64,000 bases of DNA from positions 25,193,387-25,257,386 of the forward strand of contig CM066918.1 of assembly GCA_033964015.1 (NCBI GenBank), in the 5' to 3' direction. The notes under the pieces are model-generated. The model saw only the letters and a program-made list of their open reading frames with translations. It searched no databases and was not told the DNA's origin. This document shows positions 47,701 through 59,700 of this stretch, piece after piece (position 1 is the first letter of the stretch; the number at the start of each line of letters is the position of its first letter). The position numbers were made by a program, and so were the translations under genes. Source of the stretch: Scolanthus callimorphus. Taxonomy: Eukaryota; Cnidaria; Anthozoa; Actiniaria; Edwardsiidae.

Positions 47701-50700
47701 GCTTACCGTATGTTTCAAAGTAGGCACGGAAGCGTCGTCCATTCAGTTTTTTCCCACTTAAGATGAGCCTGACAAGGACATACCGACCGGATGAAATGTA
47801 CCTCATGCGTCTTGGCTTGGAATGCCAACAGAACGCCCTGTACCTGGCCCTATGACTATACATTCAGCATCAATAACCTGTACTCGATCACAGTTACACG
47901 TAGAGTCTGAACCGCATGGTTTTAGTAGCAGGAACGACTCGAACCGCAAGGCTACCTTGAAACCAGGGGGGACCTCTATGCTCCAACTGTAGAACATCGT
48001 ATTGTTGTAGAGCATATAGTCTTGGATATCTGATGGGGAGTCGATGAAACCATGGCCAGCATCCATTCTACGGTGTATTTTATGTTTACAGGAGTTATTG
48101 ACTAAGGGACAAAGAGAGATAGTGAAGAGGGATGAGTAACAAAAGGGCGTGCGGGGGTGAACAAAGAAGAAGAAAGAAACTCCGCGCAGCCATACATTAT
48201 CCTCTATTTCTCCGACCGAGCTATTCTTAGATAGGGAACGAGTGAACGGTAAACGTCATAAAAAGTCTTAAGTATAAAGTCGAATATTCCGAAATTCTTT
48301 TCCCTTTAGTACATTGTTGCTATCAGAATTTCAACTTACAATCCCGTTCGTAGTAGACACGAAATCCTTCAGCATCACTGGAGTTGTCTGATCTGAATTC
48401 TATAGTCATGTAACGGCCGGTGGAGTGGTACCATGTATCACCAGGCAAATTGTTGCTGCAAAACGTTACCCATGGTGTGGAACTGCGAGTTAAACAGCGC
48501 GTGTCATAGAGTGACACCCTATCACAGCCATCACAGTCCACTTTGGATTTGCATCTTTGTAGTGAAAAGTCAAGGAATCGGATACTGACTCCTTCCGCTG
48601 CTTCTAGCCTCCAGACATGTCTGCCTGCATTGTAGCTGCTTGGGTAATTTGGAGAAGTGAGGTAACCACTTCTGACATTAATTGCTTTGTCCACGTTTAT
48701 GCACTTCGCTGTTGAGAAAGAGAAATTAATTTAGTGGCCTTTCTCATGGTTAAGGGCTGGTGGCCCAGAAAAAAAAGTACAGGGATTTTGGAAGACCAGT
48801 TCAATCAGCCACTTCATAAACACCCAGTAGCTTACATATATCGCTCATATCTGCTGATCGCTAAAGGTATCAACCACTGCACCAACAAACGAATGCTGTG
48901 CGCCAATTCCAGTCCACAATATTATAGAGACCCGTGGCTAAAAATCGCCAGCTTGCTCCAGGTGACTGTCACAGTGGAACAAGCGAAGAGAACGGTGAAA
49001 GCAAGAGAGCACCGACTTCTTTGAGTTGATGAGCCAACTCAACTGCAAGGGGAACCCGCCTCTCAAGAACATGATGTGCCAATTTGAGCGGATTTCAGAA
49101 AGCTACATCGAAACTACATCAGTCTTGCAACTTTGTTTTTGCGTGTTGTTTTTTTTCGCGTTTCAAATCATCGCGACTTTGCTTGTCCAGCCAATCCAAT
49201 TTCAAACAAATTAGCCAGAGAAATAAGTACTTGCGTTAAGTCCAGCAGTCCTGCGTGTTCTCTTGTGTTCTCTTGGATTTTTAAGGGTTTTGTTTCTGAT
49301 TGGCTGAGTGTAGCGTTTAATTCTTTGACACTCATTGAAATCCTCTATATGGCCCTGCTTCGGTTGATGAAGAAAATTGTTTCTAAGAATAAGTGATGAC
49401 GAATAAGTGATGACGACTTGTTATTTGAGGTACCCTTAGAACCTATTTAGAGTATTACGAGGCCGAACCTATCCAAGTTAAAGGCAATTTAAGAATTGTC
49501 ATTATAGGTGCATTGAACTTTATCTCGAATTAGGGCGAAAGAAAACAACGCAATAGACTTATTCTTTCACTCGGTTGGCGATCACCCCACGGCATCAATT
49601 AATTTTTCTCTTATATCTATAGTTTTCTACATCTCACCATATTTCCACTTTCTTTACTTCTATCACTAGTTTTACGATTTCGATGGCCCATGGCATCCTT
49701 TGTGTATTCTTAAGCAATTATCACCTTTAGCGGTTCCTAATGTTTATATGTTGCCTAGCAACGGCTCTACCTTACTATATCGCTCCCTCTGTTTTCTCTC
49801 TTTGCTCCGACGAAGTGCTAACGCTCGAAACGTCAGAAAAACACCATTTTTCCACGGCGTTTAACATAAATCTCAACCTTTTGGTTGTTGTTGTTCATGT
49901 TCACGTCTCCGCCGACGCAGACCACCTAGTTTTCCCGTAAAACTAGTCATACCAACACAAACACCTACTTGGATCTGCAGTTGTTGGCTCTGGTTTCTTT
50001 GGATCTGGAAATACATAGTATGACTTAATTACCGCCATGGACATTCAATCATTACACCACGTTATTCTGTCTTTCATAAAGAGCATGCATCACTATTTTA
50101 GAGCTTTTAGAGTTTTTCAGATAAGGTGTACAGCTAGCACATCTCTAGCCTGAATTTCAGCCGTCCCTTAGCTCCCGAACGCCCTGTTGACGAAGACTTA
50201 TGTACAGGGTTCTTACGCGTCCTTGGGGGGAGGGGGGAGGGGGGGGGGGGGGGAGGAGGAGCATTTCTACCCAATAAAAACTCATGGAAAAATAACTAAA
50301 GATTTCCTGGAAAATCCCGGATTTTTGTCATTCAGAAAGAGTTCAAACCCTGTACGTGTGCATTGAACTTTATCTCGAATTAGAGCACACACGGACAAAG
50401 AAAACATACACCTACTTGGATCGACATTTGGATCTGGAGTTGTTTCTGGTTTCTTTGGATCTGGAAATACATAGTACGACCAGAAACATATAAGTGATTT
50501 GAAACGTGTAACAAGTATACATTACTTTAGTGCCAACCTGCGGAATATTCGCAGAATGAACAATGAACAGATTTCGAAAATAATGTTGTTGCAAGACTCC
50601 AAACATGTTAAATGTTAGTATATTATTACTTACCATTGTTGCTCTACTTTATATGAGCGAAAAATGAAATATTATGAAGAGAAAACCTACTTGGGTTAGC

Positions 50701-53700
50701 AGTCGAGAGTTCATTATTGACCAAATATGGTCATAATTTCATCTTGAATAATCCGCAGCTTGGTTCGCCGTTACATGTTTTAACTAAGTTATATGTTTCT
50801 GGTACGACTTAATTACAGCCATGGATATTCAATCATTACACTACGTGATTTCTGTCTTCATAAAGAGCATCACTATTTTAAAGTTTTTCAGAAAAATGTA
50901 CAGCTCCTTCGCTCTCGAACGCCCTGTTTAGCTTAACGAAGAGTCTTGTTTGTAAGAATATTGATGCTGAGATTTGTATGACATCATAAGAACATGCTGT
51001 AGCCGAGGTTGATGAAGACTTATGTACAAGGTTCGTGCGCGTCCTGGAATATCCTGGATTTTCATTTATTCCTGGAAAGTACTGGAATTTTAAGGGAAAT
51101 CCTGGAAAACGCCTGGAAAAATGTTTCAAGTTGGTGAAACATGTGGTTGAATCAGTCGGTTTCGTGTATCTGATTTTGGACTGCAAATTATGTCATCCTT
51201 CAGACTTATCATGTTTTTTTGGGGGAGGGGGCATTTCTAACCATTAAAAAATCCAGGAAAACTCCTGGAAAAATAACTAAAGACTTCCTGGAAAATCCTG
51301 GATTTTTGCCATTCAGAAAGCGTACGAACTTAGTACTTATTTTCTCCTTCTATGTTATCTTATTTTCGGTGGGGATTTCAGTAGCATTCTCTCGTCACTA
51401 ATGCCTCATTACCCGACTAAGTGATGGTGACTTATTATTTGAGGTACCCTAGAGCCTAAGAGTGTTATTGAGGCCAAAACTATCCAAGTTAAAGGCAATT
51501 TAAGAAGAATTGTTCAGTTTTGGCACAATATAGGTGCATCGAGCTTTATCTCGAATTAGAGCACACGCGGACAAAGAAAATAAACACCTACTTGGATCTG
51601 CAGTCGTTGGCTCTGGTTTGTTTGGATCTGGAAAACATAGTATGACTTAATTATCGCAATGGACATTCAATCATTCACTACGTTATTCTGTCTTCATAAA
51701 GAGCAGAACGATTTTAGAGCTTTTAGAACTTTTCAGATTAGGTGTACAGCTAGCACATCTCTACCCACATCCCTTCGCTCTCGAACGCCCTGTTTAGGTT
51801 GATGAAGAATCCTTTTTATAGGATTGATAATGAGATTTGTATGACATCATAAGAACATGTTGTAGCTCAGGTTGGACGAAGACTTATGTATTTTCCGTAT
51901 TTTCTTCTTCTATGTTAGCTTATTTCTCGGTGGGGATCTCATTTCGGTAGCATTCTCTCGTCGATGCCTCATCGACTGACTAAGTGATAACGACTTATTA
52001 TTTGAGGTACCCTTATTAGAACCTATTTAGAGTATTAATGAAGCCGAACCTATCCAAGTTAAAGGCAATTTAAGAATAATTGTCATCATAGGTGCATGTC
52101 ATCATAGGTGCATCTCGAATTAGGGCACACACGGACAAAGAAAACAACACTCAAACACCTACTTGGAACTGGAGTTGTTGGCTGTGGTTTGTTTGGATCT
52201 GGAAATACATAGTATGACATGATTATGATATGACATAATTACCTCCATGGACAATCAATCATTACAATACGTTGTTCTGTCTTCATAAAGAGCAGCACGA
52301 TTTTAGAGCTTTTAGAGTTTTTCAGAAAGGTGTACAACTAGCACATCTCTAGTAAGCCTGAAATTCAGCCGTCCCTTCGCTCTTGAGCGCCCTGTTTAGG
52401 TTGATGAAAAATCTTGTTTATAAGAATATTGATGCTGAGATTTGTATGGCATCATAAGAACATGCTGTAGCTGAGGTCGACGAAGACATACGTATTTTCT
52501 CGTTCTATGTTAGCTTATTTCAGTGGGAAGTTCAGTTAGCATTCTCTCGTCAAGGCCTTATCGCCGAATAAGTGATGATGATTTATTATTTGAGGTACCC
52601 TTAGAACCTAAAGTGTTAATGAGGCGGAACCTATCCAAGTTAAAGACAATTTAAGAAGAATTGTCAAGGGCGGATCCAGGAGTTTCATAAAGGGGGCCGG
52701 ATAGAGAAAACATGGGACGAAAATTGGCAAATTTCCTCCCAGCAAATATAGTAAATGTATGGCGAAATCAGATGAATCTCGAATAAAGGCACAAACGGAC
52801 AAAGAAAAACAACACAAGCACCTACTTGGAACTGGAGTTGTTGGATGCGGTTTGTTTGGATCTGGAAATACATAGTACGACTAAATTACCGCCATGGACA
52901 TTGAATCATTACACTACGTTATTCTGTCTTCATAAAGAGCAGCACGATTTTAGAGCTTTTAGAACTTTTCAGATAGGTGTACAGCTAGCACATCTCTACC
53001 CACATCCCTTCGCTCTCGAACGCCCTGTTTAGGTTGATGAAGAATCTTTTTTATAGGATTGATAATGAGATTTGTATGACATCATAAGAACATGTTGTAG
53101 CTCAGGTTGGACGAAGACTTATGTATTTTCTTCTTCTATGTTAGCTTATTTCGGTGGGGATCTCATTTCGGTAGCATTCTCTCGTCGATGCCTCATCGAC
53201 TGACTAAGTGATAACGACTTATTATTTGAGGTACCCTTATTAGAACCTATTTAGAGTATTAATGAAGCCGAACCTATCCAAGTTAAAGGCAATTTAAGAA
53301 TAATTGTCATCATAGGTGCATGTCATCATAGGTGCATCTCGAATTAGGGCACACACGGACAAAGAAAAACAACACAAGCACCTACTTGGAACTGGAGTTG
53401 TTGGCTGTGGTTTGTTTGGATCTGGAAATACATAGTATGACATAATTACCGCCATGGACATTCAATCATTACACTAAGTTATTCTGTCTTCATTAAGAGC
53501 AGCACGATTTTAGAGCTTTTGAAGTTTTTTAGAAAAAATGTACAGCTAGCACATGTCTAGTCTGAATTTCAGCCGTCCCTTCGCTCTCTATCGTACTTTA
53601 CTTTGCGAGAGAAGTTGTCTGAACCCAGCTCGAGATTTGCTCATCCATTTTAAAAGTCATTTACTTAAAAGTCATTTATTTATCCACAATCGGTCAGTAC

Positions 53701-56700
53701 AATCCCAGAGAAAATGATCATTTTCTCTTGTACAATCTGATTGATTGCGTTTCACAGTAAGATGTGCAGGCGAACGATTCCATGACAACGCACGCTTCCC
53801 CAAGCAAAAAGCGTGCGAAAATTCCCAAGCCAGACTGTTGAAGAAGGCGTGCGTTGTCTTGGAAACCTTGTAAAAAAATAACGGTTTTTCCTTGGCTGTG
53901 ATTACGTAATTGATGAGAAATCTCATCAGACGTCACCTATCGACGTCTCCTATCGCATAATGAGGTGCGATCGAGAGCGGAGAGGCGGCTGACATTCAGG
54001 GTAGCCCATCCAAGACTGAAGAACAGTACTGGAATTCAGGAAATGAGGCCCAATGAATTCTATTAATTAGCTTTATATCTGTATGGCTATGTGCTTTGGA
54101 TGACCACCAATAGATGACGGAGGCTCATGTTGATGGATTCCTGTTACACCAACATATTCTCGGGCTTTGAGTTGTAGTGAGATAATCCGCAATATTGATC
54201 AATACGCTTCAGTTATGAATAAGGTGAAGTTATTTGTCTAGTCAGTCAATGTAGTTCGCAGACAGACAATCGTAGGCCGATTCTGATTGGCGGATATCCC
54301 CGCTCGCCATTCTGAGATTTGCCTAACCAATAATACCGGATGTCGTAGATTCTGTTGGACTTCCGGTTTCGCCTGCGTCCGGAGCTTTAGATAGTCAGCA
54401 TGACTGAGAGGCTCTTGGGACGAGAATGTCTAGTCTGTGTTGGGCTTTGCTCGGGAATGTATTTCCATATTAGGCATGGGTACACTGAAGCTACTTAGAC
54501 TTAGGCTAACCACTCAATACTTACGGATTATCGATAACTCAATCCTCAAAGCCCAAGTAGTGCGTGGTTAGCAGGCTTACCGTATGTGTCGAAGTTGGCA
54601 CGGAAGCGTCGTCCATTCAGCTTTTTCCCAATTAAGATGAGCCTGACAAGGACATACCGACCGGATGAAATGTACCGGTTGCGTCCTGGCTTGGAATGCC
54701 AACAGAACGCCCTGTACCTGGCCCCTTTGACTACACATTCAGCATCAATAACCTGCACTTGATCACAGTCACACCTAGAGGCTGAACCGCATGATTTTAG
54801 TAGCAGGAACGACTCGAACCGCAACGCTACCTTGAAACCAGGGGGGACCTCGATGCTCCAACTGTAGACCATCGTATTTTTGTAGAGCATATAGTCTTGG
54901 ACAGCTGAGGGGGAGTTGATTAAACCATGGCCAGCATCCATTCTACGGTGTATTTTATGTTTACAGGAGTTATTGACTAAGGGACAAAGAGAGATAATGA
55001 AGAGGGATTAGTTACAAAAGAGGGTGCGGGGGTATATCATTTTTGTGCTCGCGGGCCGGAATAGCAGGCGTGACAGAGGATTCACAACCAGAAATAAATT
55101 GGTTAAAGCAACGAATTAATATTGGTTCGAACCAATTTTAATTGGTTGTTTTAACAATTTATTAAATGGTTAGTGTTGCGACCCTAAACAATCTGGTTAA
55201 CACAACCAATTACTATTGGTTCAAACCAATATCAACTGGTTGTTTCAACAATTTGTTGAATGGTTAATATTACAACCCAAACTCAATTGGTTAAAATAAG
55301 TTACCAAAAAAGAATTGTGATAACAACTATTTCAATTTTGGTCATTGCTGAATTATAAATAACAAAGAGAGCATGTTTATAGCAAAATAATATCCAGCGA
55401 ATTTCAATACCGCAGAAAAAAAGGTGAAGAAAGGGCTTGTAAATGTATATGTATGTTTAAGACCGAAATCGCCGCACTACGTGCAGCGATCTGAACTTCC
55501 TGTGGTGAAGGGAAACTGGCACTAGCTTCTAATTGATGACGTGCACGGTTCGTTAGTCTTTTGAACATTCGGCGGGCGGGCGCCTTGGTGTTGGAGTGCT
55601 GGACTTTGTGGCGTTGGTTCCCTGTATTTTCTCCTGAATTATGCGTTCTTGGTCCCATTTAACTTCCACATCTAATCGCATGAAGTGAAGGAAGTTCGAA
55701 AAAAAACGGTAAGTAGTTTTATTCAACCCAATAAGCACGACATTTTCTCGTTCTCTTCGATGTTCATTCGAACCCGTTGTTACCGGCTTACACCTCATGT
55801 CGAATCAGTGATCGGATAGTTAAACTTGATAGTAGGAGCACCAAAAATCACATTAAATCTTTCAGAATGTTATTTATTTCTCTTGCCTCTTTCCATTTAA
55901 CAACCGGATTTTCCTTGGATTCCATCAAAAACAACTACACAGTTGATCCGTGATTCAGCTTCAATGAAATACCTTTCAGCGAGCCGTTGCGGCGGATGTA
56001 AGCTTAAGCTTACGTTTCAGCCCGAATTGTAACTTCACGAGTACATAGGTTTCCTTTGATTTGTGTAAAATGCCTACTAATAATTATGGAAATACGAAAT
56101 ATTTGTTTGGTCCCATTCAAGACACGATTTATATCGATATCTCGCTGTTTCGATGATACAATCTGAAACTAAAGAGACTAAATAGCGGCTGTTTGTGTTT
56201 TATTGCAGATTCCAATCCGAAGATACAAGCCAAGTGAGGAACTCTTTACAGCTAAGTTGGACCTGAACTGTTCTATAATCTAGTACATATGCCATATGGT
56301 TTCCTTTGCAATCGCCGAGAAAATGATAACTATGTAATTTCAGTGCGTTAGTCTAATGCAGAGACCAATATTTCTCTACTACATATGCGTATGTTGTGTA
56401 ACATTTAGCCTATATATATTTTCTATCTAAAGTCTTAAATAAAAGTGATTATAGCCAAACGTGTGTGTGTGTGCCTATATTTTCAAGGAGCAGAACTACT
56501 ACGGGTGCAACGGGTCATTCAAGAGTCCAACCATTTTTTGGTGGTAAAAACAACCTTTCACAATTGGTTGAAATGACCAATCTATTGGGTAGTATGACCA
56601 ATTTTAATATGGTTAAAATAACCAGTTTGAGCAACCAAATGATAATGGTCAAATCAACCAATTGTTCAACCAAATGAAAATGGTTAAGTCAACCAATTAA

Positions 56701-59700
56701 AAATTAGTTATCTGAGTCTCAAATTTCAACCAATTTTTTTGGTCAATTCAACCAGTCCGTTTTTACAGTGCACCGCCTTCAATTTCCAACACGGTAGCCC
56801 CGGCAACACAGGAAAAAAATCCCCTGAAAACCCGTCAACAGAACGTTTCTTGGATAAGGTTATGAGATTTGGAATTAGAATATCTCGTAGCAATATTTGA
56901 GTTCTCTGCGTCACTTGAAGCAACAGTTCGGAATAGTAGGCTATTGATCGAATATCCTCTATCTTACAGACCGAGATTTTTCGGAATACTTGATTTTCTG
57001 ATATATTTTTTTACGTTAACCATGTGTTGCTGTCTTTCGTTCAATCTTGTCGTCATTGCTGAAGGAGAAGAAAATTTCCGCGGGGCCATGCATTCTCAGA
57101 CCGAGTTATTATTGGATCAGGAATGAGTTAAGGGTAAACGTCATGAAAAGTCTAAAGTAGGAAATCGATTATCTCGAAATTCTTTTCCCTTTACATTGTT
57201 GCTGTCTGACTTTCAACTCACAGTCCCGCTCGTAGTAGACACGAAATCCTTTAGCGTCATTGGAGTTGTCTGATCTGAATTCTATAGTCATGTAACGGCC
57301 GGTGGAGTGGTACCATGAATCATCAGGTAATTTGTTGCTGCAAAACGTTACCCATGATCTGGAACTGGGAGTTAAACAGCGCGTGTCATAGAGTGACACC
57401 CTGACACAGCCATCACAACGCACTTTGGATTTGCATTTTTGTAGTGAGAAGTCAAGGAATCGGATACTGACTCCTTCCGGTGCTTCTAGCCTCCAGACAT
57501 GCCTGCCTGCCTTGTAGCTGTTTGGGTAATTTGGAGAAGTGAGGTAACCACTTCTGACATTGATGACTTTGTCCACGTTTGTGCACTTCGCTGTTGAGAA
57601 AGAAAATTAATTTAGTAGCCTATCCGGGATCCGCACAGGTTTTGGAAAGTTTTGGAAATTGATAATGCCATTTTCCAGTGCCTGGGAAGTTTTGGAAAAA
57701 GAAGCTTTTTCAAAGGGGCTATGGAAAAGTTATTAATTTTCATATTATATATTATGTCTGCCTATTCATTGTATTGTATTTATTACCGGAAAGAAATAAA
57801 AAATAAAAATATGTTTTATACGTGAGGAAGTGCATACTATCGTGAGGGTTTTTGATTTTGATGTTTTTCATGAATTCCACTAATTTGTTTTCATGGTGTG
57901 GTTTTGGAAATTTAGGCCAATGGGCTTTGGAAAAGTTTTGGAAATTTTCACTGAGGATTCTGTACGGGCCCTGCCTATCTCATGGTAATGCAGGTGGCCC
58001 CGGGCCTGTATCTGGTAAGATCTGTTTTCCTCGAAAGTGGAAATTCACTTCTGAACGGTGGCTCGCCATAGTAGGCGCTTTTTCTGCTTTCAGCTCGAGA
58101 TCACAAGCAGCAATGCCGCTCTTTTTGAGGGAGTCTATAACAGAGTCCTTGAGCGCTTTCTGGGTCTTCCAATTCCGTGCTCAGTGCTGGTGCGTTTGCC
58201 ATAGAGTAGCTGCTTGGAAATTCTATGGCTGTCCATACGAACGAGGTGTTCTGTCTCCTTGAGTTGTCGCTTCACTGTCCACTCTTTCAACAGATGAGCA
58301 GTCTGATTTATAGAGCACCTTACAATGACCTTAAGATTGGGTATATCTTATCACAAAATATCTTCAAGGTCTTCCTAAGGCAGCGTTGCTGGAAGGTTTC
58401 AAGCTGCTTCATATTACGGCGGTTTGCTGTCCAGCACTCTGCTCCGTAGAGAAGGGTGCTTAAGACGACGGCTCGGTACACAGCGATCTTTTTAGGTGGA
58501 GTTATGGTATGGCTGTTCAGCACCTTTTGCTAGCGTCCAAATCCAGTTGAGTCATCACTCGACAGAATTCTCCCCTAAGTTCAGGATAGCGTCTCCTCAG
58601 GAGCTTCTTATCGACACAGACTGCCGGGTTTACGTGCTGTGTCTTTGGCAGGGTTTGATAGAGAACTTCCGTTTTCTTAATACTGACACATAGGCCGAAC
58701 AATCGCTTCGGGGCAGCAGAGAAGCTGCTCACGAGCGACTGCCATCCGTCTTCGCTATGTCAGAATAGAGTACAGTCATTAGAGAAGAGTAGGTCCTGGA
58801 TTAGCCGGTGATTCACCTTTCTTCTGGCGCGCACTTGAGATATTATAAGCCTGATGTAAACGCCTTCGCCTCTGCAATTAGCCAGTGCCTCATGAACCAA
58901 TCATGCGACCAAAGAAGATGATGAAACATTATCGGGACGATTAATGCAGCCTTGCTTAACCCCAGTTATTATTGAGAAAGCTGAGCATCAGCGCACACAC
59001 GCGCATGACCGTCATGAAGCTTCACGAGTATTCTAATCAACTTATCAAAGCATCCCTCGCAAAAAGCAATTGCGTGTCAAAGCACCCTTTCATGAAAGTA
59101 TTCCGTGTAAAAGCACAGTGTAGGTTTTAAAGCTCCTACATGGATAAATTCAGCGGCAACCTGACGTGTATATATATATGAGGGTAACAGAGAGAGTCCT
59201 TGAGTTTTAGGTTTGCTTGACTAATAGTCCCGCAGATGACTCGCTTGATCCCGCATCTCGCGCAATAGCGGCCAACGGCCACGAAGGATTGGATTGATGA
59301 CTTCAGCATAAATTATGCAAATATCGTGTTAACGTAGGAGAGTGAGTGGCATTGAGCCCCCAAATAATTGGACAGTTGACAACAATTGATTTCGTACTGG
59401 CTATATAATTAGGAATCATAACAACTCTCTTAAAAAGTACTTGTGTATCAAAGCACGGCCCCTCGTAAAAGTACTTTCGTGTCAAAGCTCTCTCTTTGAG
59501 GGCTTTCTAGCAAATGTTCTTGCACATACCATTTGGTAAAACGTTATAGACAAAGAGCTTCGTAACATGCATATAATTGCATCTTCCTAGTAAATCGGTG
59601 ATCTCGCTGACAATATTTCACTGCCATGGTTTAAAGGATTAGCCATTTCACATATTACCTATCAGTTGCATATTATTACGTGAATGTAGGGATCGTTGAG

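Larger units (their letters stand above)
49960..53580 (-). repeat. Tandem array of micro-exon-plus-intron units
   Basis: Six spliceable micro-exons with shared intron blocks: TCATAAAGAGCAGCACGATT, TACAGCTAGCACATCTCTA, GAACGCCCTGTTTAGGTTGA, ATTATTTGAGGTACCCTTA, CCTATCCAAGTTAAAGGCAA and the pre-donor ACACGGACAAAGAAAA. Start-to-start spacings are 560, 663, 571, 1176 and 447 bases. Confidence 0.85.

Noticed and set aside
48065..48102. Alternative CUB4 acceptor just before MDAGHG
   Set aside because: The CGTAG site breaks phase with the CUB3 donor and drops the first CUB cysteine. The TTTGTCCCTTAG site fits in both paralogues.
49960..53580. CRISPR-like regular spacing of repeats
   Set aside because: The spacing and unit lengths are irregular, the units contain splice sites and a conserved peptide, and the genome is eukaryotic.
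56869..57126. 85-codon plus-strand frame with a hydrophobic centre
   Set aside because: It is antisense to the CUB1-CUB2 intron and has no counterpart in the paralogous intron.
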